Shown: positions 16,831 to 24,468, numbered from the stretch's first letter. The stretch is 64,000 nucleotides of DNA from JBDREC01 sp043820105 [NCBI: Pseudomonadota bacterium] (GCA_043820105.1 JBDREC010000095.1:37468-101467), one strand, 5' to 3'. The notes: generated by a model from the letters alone, not told the origin. Made by a program: numbers and translations.

Positions 16831-18024
16831 ATGAAAAAAAGCAAATTAGTAATTATTTTATCTGCTTTATTGTGTATATTATTTTTTTTTATATACAATT
16901 TTTCAATTTTAGATAAAGAAAATCTTTATTCAGTCTCTGAAATTTTTCAACCTGCCTTCAATGATGACTCCGATATTAAAGGACTTGAGGAAGCTCTTAA
17001 AAGACAAGTTGAATATTTCGAAAAAGTCGACTTAAAAAACACGCCTCAAATTGACCATCCTGCCTTCAGCCCTGAGAAAATAAAAGAAACAATAAACAAA
17101 TTTTATAATTTTATTTTATCCAAGCCAACAAGCGATGATTTTAATAAGTTTATAAAGGATAATTTTAAAGTTTATAAAGCAAAAGGCAGTGGTATTTTTC
17201 AAAAGATTTTGTTTACCGGTTATTATACTCCATTAATAAAAGGAAGTCTTAAAAAGACTAGCAAATATATTCATCCTATTTATAGATTACCTAAAGATAT
17301 CGTTAGCGCCGAACTTCGCTCTTTCAGTAAAAATCTTGAGAAAAAGACCATAAGAGGAAAAGTTTTAGATAATAGGTTGGTTCCTTATTTGACAAGACAG
17401 GAAATTGATCAAAAGTTAATGTTAGCAGGAAAGCAGCTTGAAATGCTTTGGACAGACAATTATATAGACCTTTTCTTTCTTCAGATTCAAGGCTCTGGAA
17501 TTATTGAACTTGAAAACAACAAGCAAGTAAACATAGGATATGCAGGAGTTAACGGCAGACCCTATGTCTCAATTGGAAAATTGCTAATTGAAGACAATAA
17601 AATTTCCACAGAAAATATGTCCATGCAAGCCATCAAACAGTATTTCAAAAATAATCCTGATGATCTAGAACACTACTTATATCAAAATGAGTCCTATGTC
17701 TTTTTCAAAGAACTAAGCAAAGATGAATTTCCAAAAGGAAGCTTAAACATTCCATTAGTGGCTAATCGTAGCATTGCTGCGGATCCAAACGTTTTCCCGA
17801 AGGGTTGTCTTGCGTATATTGAAACTGAAAAACCTATCTTTGATGATAATGGAAATATTATAAAATGGGAAAAGTTTGGAAGCTTTGTAATAGACCAGGA
17901 TTCTGGTGGCGCCATTAAAGGTTCTGCTAGAATAGACATTTTCTTTGGAAAAGGGGAAACTGCTCAAACAACAGCTGGCTATTTTAAACAAAAGGGAAAA
18001 ATGTTTTATTTTTCAGTTAACTAA
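16831..18024 (+). CDS. mltA: membrane-bound lytic murein transglycosylase A
   Basis: 397 residues with an N-terminal membrane anchor or signal (to about 26). The MltA core shows FTGYYTPLIKG, LFFLQIQGSGIIEL, GYAGVNGRPYVSIG, the MSMQAIKQYF segment and the 3D domain end VIDQDSGGAIKGSARIDIFFG, which includes the catalytic Asp. It cleaves peptidoglycan glycan strands with formation of 1,6-anhydromuramic ends in the periplasm. It is co-transcribed with pcm (2-nt gap) and overlaps pncC tail-to-tail by 12 nt. No lipobox Cys is seen, so it is probably anchored by the N-terminal helix. Confidence 0.9.
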   Translation: MKKSKLVIILSALLCILFFFIYNFSILDKENLYSVSEIFQPAFNDDSDIKGLEEALKRQVEYFEKVDLKNTPQIDHPAFSPEKIKETINKFYNFILSKPTSDDFNKFIKDNFKVYKAKGSGIFQKILFTGYYTPLIKGSLKKTSKYIHPIYRLPKDIVSAELRSFSKNLEKKTIRGKVLDNRLVPYLTRQEIDQKLMLAGKQLEMLWTDNYIDLFFLQIQGSGIIELENNKQVNIGYAGVNGRPYVSIGKLLIEDNKISTENMSMQAIKQYFKNNPDDLEHYLYQNESYVFFKELSKDEFPKGSLNIPLVANRSIAADPNVFPKGCLAYIETEKPIFDDNGNIIKWEKFGSFVIDQDSGGAIKGSARIDIFFGKGETAQTTAGYFKQKGKMFYFSVN

Positions 18025-18489
18025 AGTATCATAAATTATTTGTATTGCTGCAGCACAAGTACTTTTCTTGTTTTCTTGCCTATCCCCAATAAAATTAAAC
18101 TTTTTAGTAAAGTTATTATTCTTAAATGCAAAACCAATATAAACAAGACCAATTGGTTTTTCTGCAGTAGCCCCGCTGGGCCCTGCTATTCCAGTTGTTG
18201 AGATTCCTATGTCAGATTTGCAAATCTTTTGAACACCCAAAGCCATCTCAATTGCTGTCTCTTGGCTAACAGCCCCATATTTATGAAGAGTCTTTTTTGA
18301 TACATTCAGAAGATCAACTTTTAGATCGTTGCAATAGGCGATTATGCCACCCTTATAATAAGCGGATGATCCAGAGTTTTTAGCAAGCATATTCGCTAGC
18401 ATGCCACTAGTACAAGACTCTGCGCTGGCAATAGATAATTTGTTGTTTAAAAGAAAATCATGAAGGCTATCCAAAGTTTCATCTAACAA
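18013..18489 (-). CDS. pncC: nicotinamide-nucleotide amidohydrolase (CinA C-terminal family)
   Basis: 158 residues, the standalone PncC domain without the CinA N-terminal half. Signatures are IASAESCTSGMLANML, GSSAYYKGGIIAYCNDLKVDLL, HGAVSQETAIEMA-like KYGAVSQETAIEMALG and STTGIAGPSGATAEKPIGLVYIGF. It deamidates NMN to nicotinic acid mononucleotide in NAD salvage. It is convergent with mltA and overlaps its 3' end. Confidence 0.92.
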   Translation of the reverse strand: MLDETLDSLHDFLLNNKLSIASAESCTSGMLANMLAKNSGSSAYYKGGIIAYCNDLKVDLLNVSKKTLHKYGAVSQETAIEMALGVQKICKSDIGISTTGIAGPSGATAEKPIGLVYIGFAFKNNNFTKKFNFIGDRQENKKSTCAAAIQIIYDTLVN

Positions 18490-18638
18490 TTATTTTCTCC
18501 TTTTTTTGGAATATAGATAATAAAAACCTCAAGAAAGTTTGTCCATTCTTTTCTATAACAAGTTTCCTAACAATTCTGGACAGTGCGTTAAAAATAAGTG
18601 TAAAATCGGACATGTCATCATTTTTTTAAAAATATAAT

Positions 18639-18669
18639 TTGACAAAAGCACAAAAATATGTTTTATAAT
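18639..18669 (+). promoter_or_regulatory. promoter upstream of small ORF and metallophosphoesterase
   Basis: TTGACA (18639-18644) and TATAAT (18664-18669), both perfect consensus hexamers, separated by 19 nt. The start codon of the small gene follows 37 nt later with a strong Shine-Dalgarno. Confidence 0.5.
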
Positions 18670-18706
18670 TTCAACTAATTACAAAATGTTTTCAAGGAGA
18701 GGTGAA

Positions 18707-18874
18707 ATGAACAATGAGCTGAGGAATCTCATTGATGGAGAGAAAGGTTTAGCTTCGCTAGACTCTTGGATCTTCTACGATGATATTAGTCCCACCGACG
18801 ATTTTGAAGAAAACAACCCTTTTAATGATGACAAGAAAAAAAGAGGCAGAAAGAAAGATCTTTTTGACTTGTAA
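18707..18874 (+). CDS. small acidic/basic protein, unknown
   Basis: A 55-residue protein starting at ATG 18707, chosen because AAGGAGAGGTGAA lies directly upstream; an earlier ATG at 18686 has no such site. It is acidic in the middle (FYDDISPTDDFEENNPFNDD) and ends in a basic tail KKKRGRKKDLFDL. Its stop overlaps the start of the metallophosphoesterase gene (TAATG), so the two are translationally coupled. No family is recognised; it may be a partner or regulator of the enzyme. Confidence 0.6.
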   Translation: MNNELRNLIDGEKGLASLDSWIFYDDISPTDDFEENNPFNDDKKKRGRKKDLFDL

Positions 18875-20004
18875 TGTACATTGGGCAGAAAGAAAATAAA
18901 AAGCTTGAATCACTAATTCTTGTTGTAAGTGATTTTCACATTGGGCAAGGTCACGAATTTGGCAAACCGAACAAATATGATGAATTCTTTTTTGATGAAG
19001 ACTTCGCTGAATTTCTGGAATACTATTCGACTGGAACCTTTTCAAATATCAATGTAGAACTCGTTATTAATGGTGATTTTTTTGATCTGCTTAAAGTCCG
19101 CTATAACAATAAGTTTCCTGATGTTATTACTGAAATAGTTGCGATTTCAAAACTTAAAGATTGCATAAAGGGCCATCCAATAGTAATTGAGGCTCTAAAG
19201 AAATTCCTGTCATACAAAAAAAATAAAATCACTTATATCCCCGGAAATCATGACATGGAGTTTTTCTTTGATTCTGTTCAAGAAGTTTTTAGACAAACCC
19301 TTACAGACAATGAATCAAGAGATAGAATTAATTTCATCACAGATACTACAATTTACAAGCTAAAAGGAAACGTTCAGATTCATCATGGTTTTCAATTTGA
19401 GCTTCCAAATATTATTAATTTAAAAACTCTTATTCTAACAAAAAACTTACCTCAACCTGTTTTAAACCTTCCCTGGGGTTCTTATTTTGTGTTGAATGTT
19501 ATTAATCCATTAAAAGCTGAAAGACCTTATATTGATCAAATACGTCCTTTTAGCCGCTTTTTATTAGGCAGTTTGATCCTTGATGTTAGTTTTACCTTAA
19601 GACTAATCTTTAAAACAATTTATTATTTTTGCAGAGTACGTTTTTTTAAACATCCAGCCAGAAATAGCAAATTTTCAAGAACATTTAAATTAATTACAAA
19701 AGGTTTAACCTTCTATCCAACACTTGATGAACATGCAAAAAAAATTCTGCACAATAATGCAAATATCCAAGTAGTAATTTTTGGACACAGTCATATTTTT
19801 AGAATACGGTCATTTGACAATAATAAGCTCTATATTAATACAGGAACTTGGACAAAAATTATGAATCTTGATCTTTTTGAGTTCGCACAAAATGTGAAAA
19901 AAACCTATGCACAAATTGAATATTATAAAAATGAAGACAAACCATCGGCCTTTTTACTTGAATGGAAAGGTATGACTAAACAATTCAAAATGTTGAATTT
20001 TTAA
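18874..20004 (+). CDS. calcineurin-like metallophosphoesterase
   Basis: 376 residues. All metal-site motifs of the family are present in order: VVSDFHIGQGHEF (D-x-H), VINGDFFDLL (GD), YIPGNHDMEFF (GNHD), an IHHGFQFE segment and VVIFGHSHIFR (GHSH), then NTGTWTK. The layout resembles LpxH-like UDP-diacylglucosamine hydrolases but the protein is longer, with a hydrophobic, arginine-rich insert in the middle (about 205-260) that could touch a membrane. The substrate is unknown. Translation is coupled to the small ORF upstream. Confidence 0.85.
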   Translation: MYIGQKENKKLESLILVVSDFHIGQGHEFGKPNKYDEFFFDEDFAEFLEYYSTGTFSNINVELVINGDFFDLLKVRYNNKFPDVITEIVAISKLKDCIKGHPIVIEALKKFLSYKKNKITYIPGNHDMEFFFDSVQEVFRQTLTDNESRDRINFITDTTIYKLKGNVQIHHGFQFELPNIINLKTLILTKNLPQPVLNLPWGSYFVLNVINPLKAERPYIDQIRPFSRFLLGSLILDVSFTLRLIFKTIYYFCRVRFFKHPARNSKFSRTFKLITKGLTFYPTLDEHAKKILHNNANIQVVIFGHSHIFRIRSFDNNKLYINTGTWTKIMNLDLFEFAQNVKKTYAQIEYYKNEDKPSAFLLEWKGMTKQFKMLNF

Positions 20005-20009
20005 ACTAA

Positions 20010-20213
20010 TTAGTTAACGTAAACTAATCTTTCAGTGTGGTAAGTCTTAAGATGAGTCAGCATTTCATCACTTGAAAAACATCCCAAATCAATGAGATTT
20101 TCGCCAATCTTTCCTCCAAACAACTTCTGTTTTTCAAGAGCAATAATTAAATCATGTCTTTTTATAATGTTTGATTTAACTAAATATTCTCCAAATCGTT
20201 TTATATCATTCAT
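20010..20213 (-). CDS. small protein like the GspE/PilB N-terminal (MshEN) domain
   Basis: 67 residues: FGEYLVKSNIIKRHDLIIALEKQKLFGGKIGENLIDLGCFSSDEM matches the helical N-terminal domain of type II secretion and type IV pilus ATPases (compare LGELLVERGLITEEQLEEAL and GEILVELGYISEEEL), which in MshE-like proteins binds c-di-GMP. Only this domain is present, so it is either a standalone signalling module or a remnant. The start is supported by a GGGGAT Shine-Dalgarno. It is convergent with the metallophosphoesterase gene (5-nt gap). Confidence 0.65.
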   Translation of the reverse strand: MNDIKRFGEYLVKSNIIKRHDLIIALEKQKLFGGKIGENLIDLGCFSSDEMLTHLKTYHTERLVYVN

Positions 20214-20554
20214 GGAATTACCATCCCCTTTTCTTGAAATAAGTTAGAAAATAAATACTCATACCACGTCATCCTTCATTATTAAATAATCAATGCAAGG
20301 AAGGTGCCAAGTTCTTGGGACAATTTGCTCAATATTTTTAGCATATTAAAAATACTGGGCAGTCAAGGGATGTCAAACTGGCAAAAACATATCCCAAAAG
20401 CAGGCACCATGTGACACCACGTGTCGCACCCTGTCATATTCTTTTCAAGTTGTCAATTAAAAATGCGAATAGACAAAATATCTTTATCGTTATTTTTTAT
20501 CTAAAAAAAGGCCTAATATTGCCAGATTATAAAAATATAATATTAATTTATAAT
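20214..20554. other. intergenic region with several palindromes
   Basis: No gene is seen. Structured elements are CCAAG-TT-CTTGG (20307-20318), TATTTTTA-6-TAAAAATA (20333-20354) and GACAC-CAC-GTGTC (20413-20425). The last lies inside a more GC-rich stretch with three CACC steps about 11 nt apart (from about 20404), each followed by a TGT. These could be operators for the small GspE-N-like gene or a relic repeat. Confidence 0.4.
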
Positions 20555-20593
20555 AAAAAAAACCCAATGACATAACTATCACGGGTTTTTTTA
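20555..20593 (-). terminator. intrinsic terminator of tRNA-Pro
   Basis: Reading on the minus strand, AAAAAAACCC (complement of 20583-20592) pairs with GGGTTTTTTT (complement of 20556-20565), and an A/T-rich tail follows. It starts 3 nt after the tRNA 3' end. The symmetric A/T arms mean it could also work on the plus strand. Confidence 0.7.
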
Positions 20594-20595
20594 TA

Positions 20596-20670
20596 TCGGG
20601 GCGAGTGGATTTGAACCACCGACTTCCTGCTCCCAAGGCAGGCGCGCTAACCGGGCTGCGCTACGCCCCG
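20596..20670 (-). tRNA. tRNA-Pro (anticodon TGG)
   Basis: On the minus strand the gene begins CGGGGCG and ends CGCCCCG, forming a 7-bp acceptor stem, followed by discriminator A at 20596. The anticodon arm is CCTGC-CTTGGGA-GCAGG with anticodon TGG, and the T arm carries GGTTCAAATCC. No CCA is encoded. An intrinsic terminator follows at once. Confidence 0.95.
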
Positions 20671-20725
20671 TACTTTTATGCTTTTTTTAAAAAAGCTTGA
20701 ATCTAATAAACTAAAATAAAAAGAC

Positions 20726-20754
20726 TTGCAAGTATTTTGTTTGTTTTTTATGAT
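20726..20754 (+). promoter_or_regulatory. promoter of FHA gene
   Basis: TTGCAA (20726-20731), a 17-nt spacer and TATGAT (20749-20754), ending 25 nt before the GTG start at 20780. Confidence 0.45.
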
Positions 20755-20779
20755 ATTTTATTAAATACTTTTTTTTGAT

Positions 20780-21154
20780 GTGAATATGGGAAATCTTATA
20801 TTAAAAGACCAAGATAGAATTATTACAGTTTTCAATATTGAAAAGGATGTCACCTTCATAGGCAGGCTTGCATCTATTAACGATATTGTCCTCAAAGATC
20901 CATATGTATCCCGGCAACACGCTCTAATTAAAATCAAAGACAATGCGCATATTATATATGATTTTAATAGTTCTGCTGGCGTATTTGTTAATGGAGAAAA
21001 AATTTCAATGCATAACCTTGCTGATGGAGATCAAATCACCTTAGGACATACCACGTTGGTTTATCGTGAAAGAGATGATGTTACTGCTATTACTGAAATG
21101 ACTGAAATTGAAGACGAAACAATGATAATTAAAGGTAAAAAAGATAGTGCCTAG
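20780..21154 (+). CDS. FHA domain protein
   Basis: 124 residues, almost entirely one forkhead-associated domain: TFIGRLASINDIVLKDPYVSRQHALIKIKD with the conserved Gly-Arg, Ser-Arg-x-His and later FNSSAGVFVNGEKI and L-x-DGDQITLGHTTLVY. It binds phosphothreonine peptides. An acidic, Thr-rich tail follows (TAITEMTEIEDETMIIKG) that could be a kinase target. The first start is GTG at 20780; an ATG two codons later (20786) is equally possible, as neither has a good Shine-Dalgarno. It is convergent with two cyclic-nucleotide-binding proteins. Confidence 0.88.
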   Translation: MNMGNLILKDQDRIITVFNIEKDVTFIGRLASINDIVLKDPYVSRQHALIKIKDNAHIIYDFNSSAGVFVNGEKISMHNLADGDQITLGHTTLVYRERDDVTAITEMTEIEDETMIIKGKKDSA

Positions 21155-21204
21155 TATTTGATTTGCCTGCAAAGTTGCGGAAAAGACTGAATTCAACATT
21201 ATTC

Positions 21205-21720
21205 TTATTCCAAATTTTTCAAAATAGACTTATAAGCGTTTTTAAGTTTTTCAATAGTATCCAGAGGATTAGAATATAAATCAGCTAACTTTTGGTTAGC
21301 CATTCTTAACTGACTGCTCATTGATTTCGTAATATTAAATAAAACTTTATTAGCCACAACATCAGATTTCGCGAGCATAATATCGAAATCCGTCTTTTTT
21401 AAAGTGAGCAATGTAACATCTGTTGTTGCTAAACATTTTGCAGATCTTTCTGAACCATCAACCAATGAAACCATTCCAAAAACGGAAGGTGCTTCAATTT
21501 CTGCTAGAGTCTCTTCATATTTTCCTGCTACTGTTTTAGATATTTTGATATTTCCTTCAAACAAAAGGAACATATCATCGCCAGAATCTCCTTCATCGCA
21601 AATAATAGTATCTTTCTTTAGAACGCGACGATTTAATTTACTTATAATGAAGTTAAATTCTTTATCATCCAGATTGTTGAATATATCTAATTTTCTTAAC
21701 CTACTTAAAGCTTCTGACAT
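21205..21720 (-). CDS. cyclic-nucleotide-binding domain protein (second of pair)
   Basis: 171 residues with one CAP_ED domain: FNNLDDKEFNFIISKLNRRVLKKDTIICDEGDSGDDMFLLFEGNIKI, IEAPSVFGMVSLVDGSERSAKCLATTDVTLLTLKKTDF. A helical tail follows and there is no DNA-binding domain, so it is unlikely to be a Crp-type regulator. The phosphate-binding cassette is imperfect (GMVSLVDGSERSAKC where classic sites have G-E-L-A-L-x-x-x-x-R-x-A), which makes nucleotide binding uncertain. It lies 14 nt after a paralogue, probably in one operon. Confidence 0.8.
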   Translation of the reverse strand: MSEALSRLRKLDIFNNLDDKEFNFIISKLNRRVLKKDTIICDEGDSGDDMFLLFEGNIKISKTVAGKYEETLAEIEAPSVFGMVSLVDGSERSAKCLATTDVTLLTLKKTDFDIMLAKSDVVANKVLFNITKSMSSQLRMANQKLADLYSNPLDTIEKLKNAYKSILKNLE

Positions 21721-21734
21721 AATTCCACCAATTC

Positions 21735-22256
21735 CTAATTTGAATCACCCTGCATTTTTGCATATTGTTTTTTAAATTCTTCAATACTGTTTGTAGGATC
21801 ATCAAACATTTGAGAGATTTTTTTATTTGTATTTCTTAATCGTCCTGCAATAATATAAGACATTTCACGTACTATTTTATTAGCTCCAGTATCATTGTTT
21901 TTTCTAAGCTCATCAAAATCTGCTTTTCTAAGCTTATAAACATTCAAGTTTGAAAGAACTGTAACTTTTGCAGATCGTTCTTGATCATCAATAAGCGCCA
22001 TTTCACCGAAAATAGCACCTTTTGCTAAAGTTGCTAGCGCCTTCTCCCCACCGCTTGAAAGCGATTTAGTAACTTTAACCATACCATTTTCAATAAAATA
22101 AACAGCATCAGCACCAGCACCTTCTACAAAAACAACATCTCCTTTTTTATATTGAGTAATTTTACAAACCTTAATAATTCTAAGTTTTTCTTCATCAGTA
22201 AGATTATTGAATATTTTTACTTGGCCCAAAAATTGTAATAAAAAGTTTTCCTGCAT
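21735..22256 (-). CDS. cyclic-nucleotide-binding domain protein (first of pair)
   Basis: 173 residues. One CAP_ED domain: FNNLTDEEKLRIIKVCKITQYKKGDVVFVEGAGADAVYFIENGMVKVTK, then the well-preserved cassette GAIFGEMALIDDQERSAKVTVLSNLNVYKL. The C-terminal helical tail (ISQMFDDPTNSIEEFKKQY) parallels the neighbour's (LADLYSNPLDTIEKLKNAY), showing the two arose by duplication. There is no output domain; it may work by protein contact. The intact GEMAL-R-A signature suggests this copy binds nucleotide while the second may not. Confidence 0.82.
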   Translation of the reverse strand: MQENFLLQFLGQVKIFNNLTDEEKLRIIKVCKITQYKKGDVVFVEGAGADAVYFIENGMVKVTKSLSSGGEKALATLAKGAIFGEMALIDDQERSAKVTVLSNLNVYKLRKADFDELRKNNDTGANKIVREMSYIIAGRLRNTNKKISQMFDDPTNSIEEFKKQYAKMQGDSN

Positions 22257-22330
22257 AGTAGTATATTAATTCTTATGATATTAAAGTGAAAGTATTATAT
22301 AAAAATGATTTTTAAAAAGAAAGGTTTTTT

Positions 22331-23302
22331 TTATATTGAAGTTTCTGAATATGAAGTTGCCATAACAGCTGCATCAAATACTACAACAGCTTTTGTATAT
22401 TGGCCTGATCTAATATAGGCTTGGCCTGTTTGAATAAGTTGTTTTATGTCGTTTTTATCATCCTGTGAACATCTCATGTAATGAACATAGTGAACTGCTT
22501 CAGCACAATATTTTTCAATTCCACCAATCGCCATTTGAAAATCAACACTTAAGTAGTTTTGTCTAAATCCACCCCTTGCAAGTGAAGATGCAATCCAAAT
22601 TCTCATTCTGGCTTCTTCAGCTGCCTGACTTAGAGTAACATTTGCACCGTATCCAAGCATTGGTTCATAATAATATGCATTAGCAGTATTTACAAAATCG
22701 ATTCCAAAGTTAAGCCTTACTTGATTTCTGTAAGGATGATTTTGCCAATGAGGAACTGGTCTGGACATTTCACAAATTGAATTTCCAGCTGAACATTGTC
22801 TCCACCTATTCTGAAATGACATATCAAAGTTAAACCTTGAATAAGGACCAGGAGCTCCAAATCCACCATTTCCATACCACATAGGATTAAATGTACTATG
22901 GTAAAAATTACCCATTCCAAGTCCTAAGTTTAAGTTAAACTTTGGTGTGTTTAAATTAAAGTTAAAATTGAGACCTGGTCTTATGTTGTACATGCTTGAA
23001 TATAATGACCATGGATATTGTTCAGGAATCCAATTTGGTCTTGGCATCATTGTAGACCTATTGTTATAAAATGTACTCCATTGATTCCAAGGTCTAGTCC
23101 TATAATATTCATAAGGTGCCCTTGGTCTGACTACTGGAGGAGGTGTGCATTTATTTCTTGCATACCTTTGTTGTGTATTATAGTTATTACCATATGCACC
23201 ATATGGAGTATTCTGAGGATAATAACCTCTTTGATTCTTACATCCGCTAAGAACAAATGTTGCAATTAAAACGGAAACTAATAATAATAAAATATTTTTC
23301 AC
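22331..23302 (-). CDS. Asn/Tyr/Pro-rich lipoprotein, unknown
   Basis: 323 residues starting with a lipoprotein signal (FVLSGC, Cys near 20). Residues 22-230 are rich in Asn, Tyr, Pro, Gly and Phe with low-complexity pieces (PGLNFNFNLNTPKFNLNLGLGMGNF), suggesting an extended or beta structure. The C-terminal ~100 residues are different: helical, ending with a TPR-like IQTGQAYIRSGQYTKAVVVFDAAV. No known family is recognised. The outer membrane or periplasm is the likely location. It stands alone on the minus strand, 73 bp before the cyclic-nucleotide pair. Confidence 0.65.
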   Translation of the reverse strand: MKNILLLLVSVLIATFVLSGCKNQRGYYPQNTPYGAYGNNYNTQQRYARNKCTPPPVVRPRAPYEYYRTRPWNQWSTFYNNRSTMMPRPNWIPEQYPWSLYSSMYNIRPGLNFNFNLNTPKFNLNLGLGMGNFYHSTFNPMWYGNGGFGAPGPYSRFNFDMSFQNRWRQCSAGNSICEMSRPVPHWQNHPYRNQVRLNFGIDFVNTANAYYYEPMLGYGANVTLSQAAEEARMRIWIASSLARGGFRQNYLSVDFQMAIGGIEKYCAEAVHYVHYMRCSQDDKNDIKQLIQTGQAYIRSGQYTKAVVVFDAAVMATSYSETSI

Positions 23303-23508
23303 TGTGAAACTCCTTTACAAAGTATTTTTATTTACTTTTCGAAGTAACATTAAGCAAAGGTCGTGCCAAAAAGCCCATTTGATTTATTTCTATCATTTCA
23401 TGGCCTTGTCGTTTTCAATAAAACTGCATCATGGGAGTTCCTTGTCCAAAAACAAAAAAACTTGCGACATCCTTGGTGCAGGTATATATATATAGACAAG
23501 CCTCAAAA

Positions 23509-23546
23509 CTTATGACTTACGACTTACGACTTACCACTTACGACCT
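23509..23546. repeat. heptamer repeat array
   Basis: CTTATGA, CTTACGA, CTTACGA, CTTACCA, CTTACGA in tandem. The right part overlaps the 3' end of the DUF1232-DnaJ gene, whose last residues and stop codon come from the repeat. A short TATATATATA tract lies just before it (about 23482-23493). Confidence 0.75.
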
Positions 23547-23967
23547 CTTCATAAGCCTTTTGAATCTCAATGGTTTTTTCTTTTGCAAAGTCTTGCAACT
23601 CAATTCCAAGATGTGCAACCTTATCCGGATGGTATTCTGACATTTTTTGATAATATGCTTTTTTGATTTCTTCTTTGTTACACCCTTTTTTTATTTCAAG
23701 AATTTCATAAGGATCTTTTAAAGAAAAATTACTTCCAAAGGAATTGCCAGATGAGGACTGCTGGCTATGCCTTTGATATTCTTGATATATTTTACGGTAG
23801 ATCCATTTTGAAGCAAACTTTTTATAAAAAGAATACCCCAAAACAGCTACTAATACATCGTCTAGTCGACCTAATAGGGGATGCATAAAATCTGGAAGCA
23901 AATCCAAAGGAAGAAAAAAATATAAAAGCACTATTGTTATTATTAAATATTTTACAAAAACAGTCAT
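23524..23967 (-). CDS. DUF1232 membrane domain fused to DnaJ (J) domain
   Basis: 147 residues. The N-terminus is a YkvA/DUF1232-like membrane segment (LLYFFLPLDLLPDFMHPLLGRLDDVLVAVLGY), then a linker rich in Gln and Ser, then a J domain from about 87: DPYEILEIKKGCNKEEIKKAYYQKMSEYHPDKV with the HPD that triggers Hsp70 ATPase. It is probably a membrane-anchored co-chaperone. The final VSGKS and the stop codon are encoded by a TAAGTCG-type repeat, so the natural end may have been altered. Confidence 0.82.
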   Translation of the reverse strand: MTVFVKYLIITIVLLYFFLPLDLLPDFMHPLLGRLDDVLVAVLGYSFYKKFASKWIYRKIYQEYQRHSQQSSSGNSFGSNFSLKDPYEILEIKKGCNKEEIKKAYYQKMSEYHPDKVAHLGIELQDFAKEKTIEIQKAYEEVVSGKS

Positions 23968-23970
23968 AAT

Positions 23971-24003
23971 GCGTATAGAGTACGGCGTACAGCGTACGGC
24001 GTC
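23971..24003. repeat. heptamer repeat array (GTACGGC type)
   Basis: GTATAGA, GTACGGC, GTACAGC, GTACGGC, GTC in tandem, four bases upstream of the DnaJ-like start and between it and the divergent hyp operon. The same unit type, in reverse complement, is found at 11.44 kb. Confidence 0.7.
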
Positions 24004-24105
24004 AAGGTAAAAAAGATAGCTATTTTTCTTGCTATAATAAATTTATCTGCTATTAGAAAAAGCAAATTCACCCTGTATTTTCTTGAATGTAAGAGGTTAT
24101 TAAAA

Positions 24106-24360
24106 ATGCATGAACTTTCAATTGCAACGACCCTACTGGAAACGATTAAGAAAACATGCAAAGAACATAATATTACAAGAATATATAAAGTACATTTAAG
24201 TGTAGGAGATCCTCCATCAGTTCAGTATGATGCTTTGAGTTTTTGCTTTGAAACTATTTCAAAAGATACAATCGCTGAAGGCGCTGAATTATCAATGGAA
24301 AATACTGGCAGAGGAATTTATATACAAAAGTTAGATTGCGAAACAGAGGATGGTTGCTAG
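24106..24360 (+). CDS. hypA: HypA-like nickel chaperone lacking the zinc domain
   Basis: 84 residues against about 113-118 for HypA. The nickel-site start MHELS is intact, as are the core segments KVHLSVGDPPSVQYDALSFCFETISKDTIAEGAELSME and the last strand GIYIQKLDCETE. The zinc-binding loop with two C-x-x-C pairs that normally sits between these two segments is absent, so the deletion appears internal rather than a simple C-terminal cut. The final Gly-Cys and stop fall in a GTTGCTA heptamer repeat. It is first gene of the hydrogenase maturation operon. It may still deliver nickel, but zinc-dependent regulation or HypB docking should differ. Confidence 0.75.
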   Translation: MHELSIATTLLETIKKTCKEHNITRIYKVHLSVGDPPSVQYDALSFCFETISKDTIAEGAELSMENTGRGIYIQKLDCETEDGC

Positions 24361-24452
24361 TTGCTGGTTGCTAGTAATGCAAAATAAAATTATCTGCGTT
24401 TAAGTGATAAGAATAATTACTTACCACTTATCGCTTACCACTTACCACTTAA
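24352..24452. repeat. two heptamer repeat arrays between hypA and hypB
   Basis: GTTGCTA/GTTGCTG units (24353-24375) overlap the end of hypA. A second block, TTAAGTGATAAG (24400-24411) facing CTTACCA/CTTATCG units (24418-24452), can form a hairpin just before the hypB Shine-Dalgarno (CCGGAGG). Confidence 0.75.
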
Positions 24453-24468
24453 AACCGGAGGTTTTAAA

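Noticed and set aside
24106-24360. hypA as a simple 3'-truncated pseudogene
   Set aside because: The last beta strand typical of the HypA C-terminus is still present, so the loss is internal, and the operon behind it is intact; kept as a CDS.
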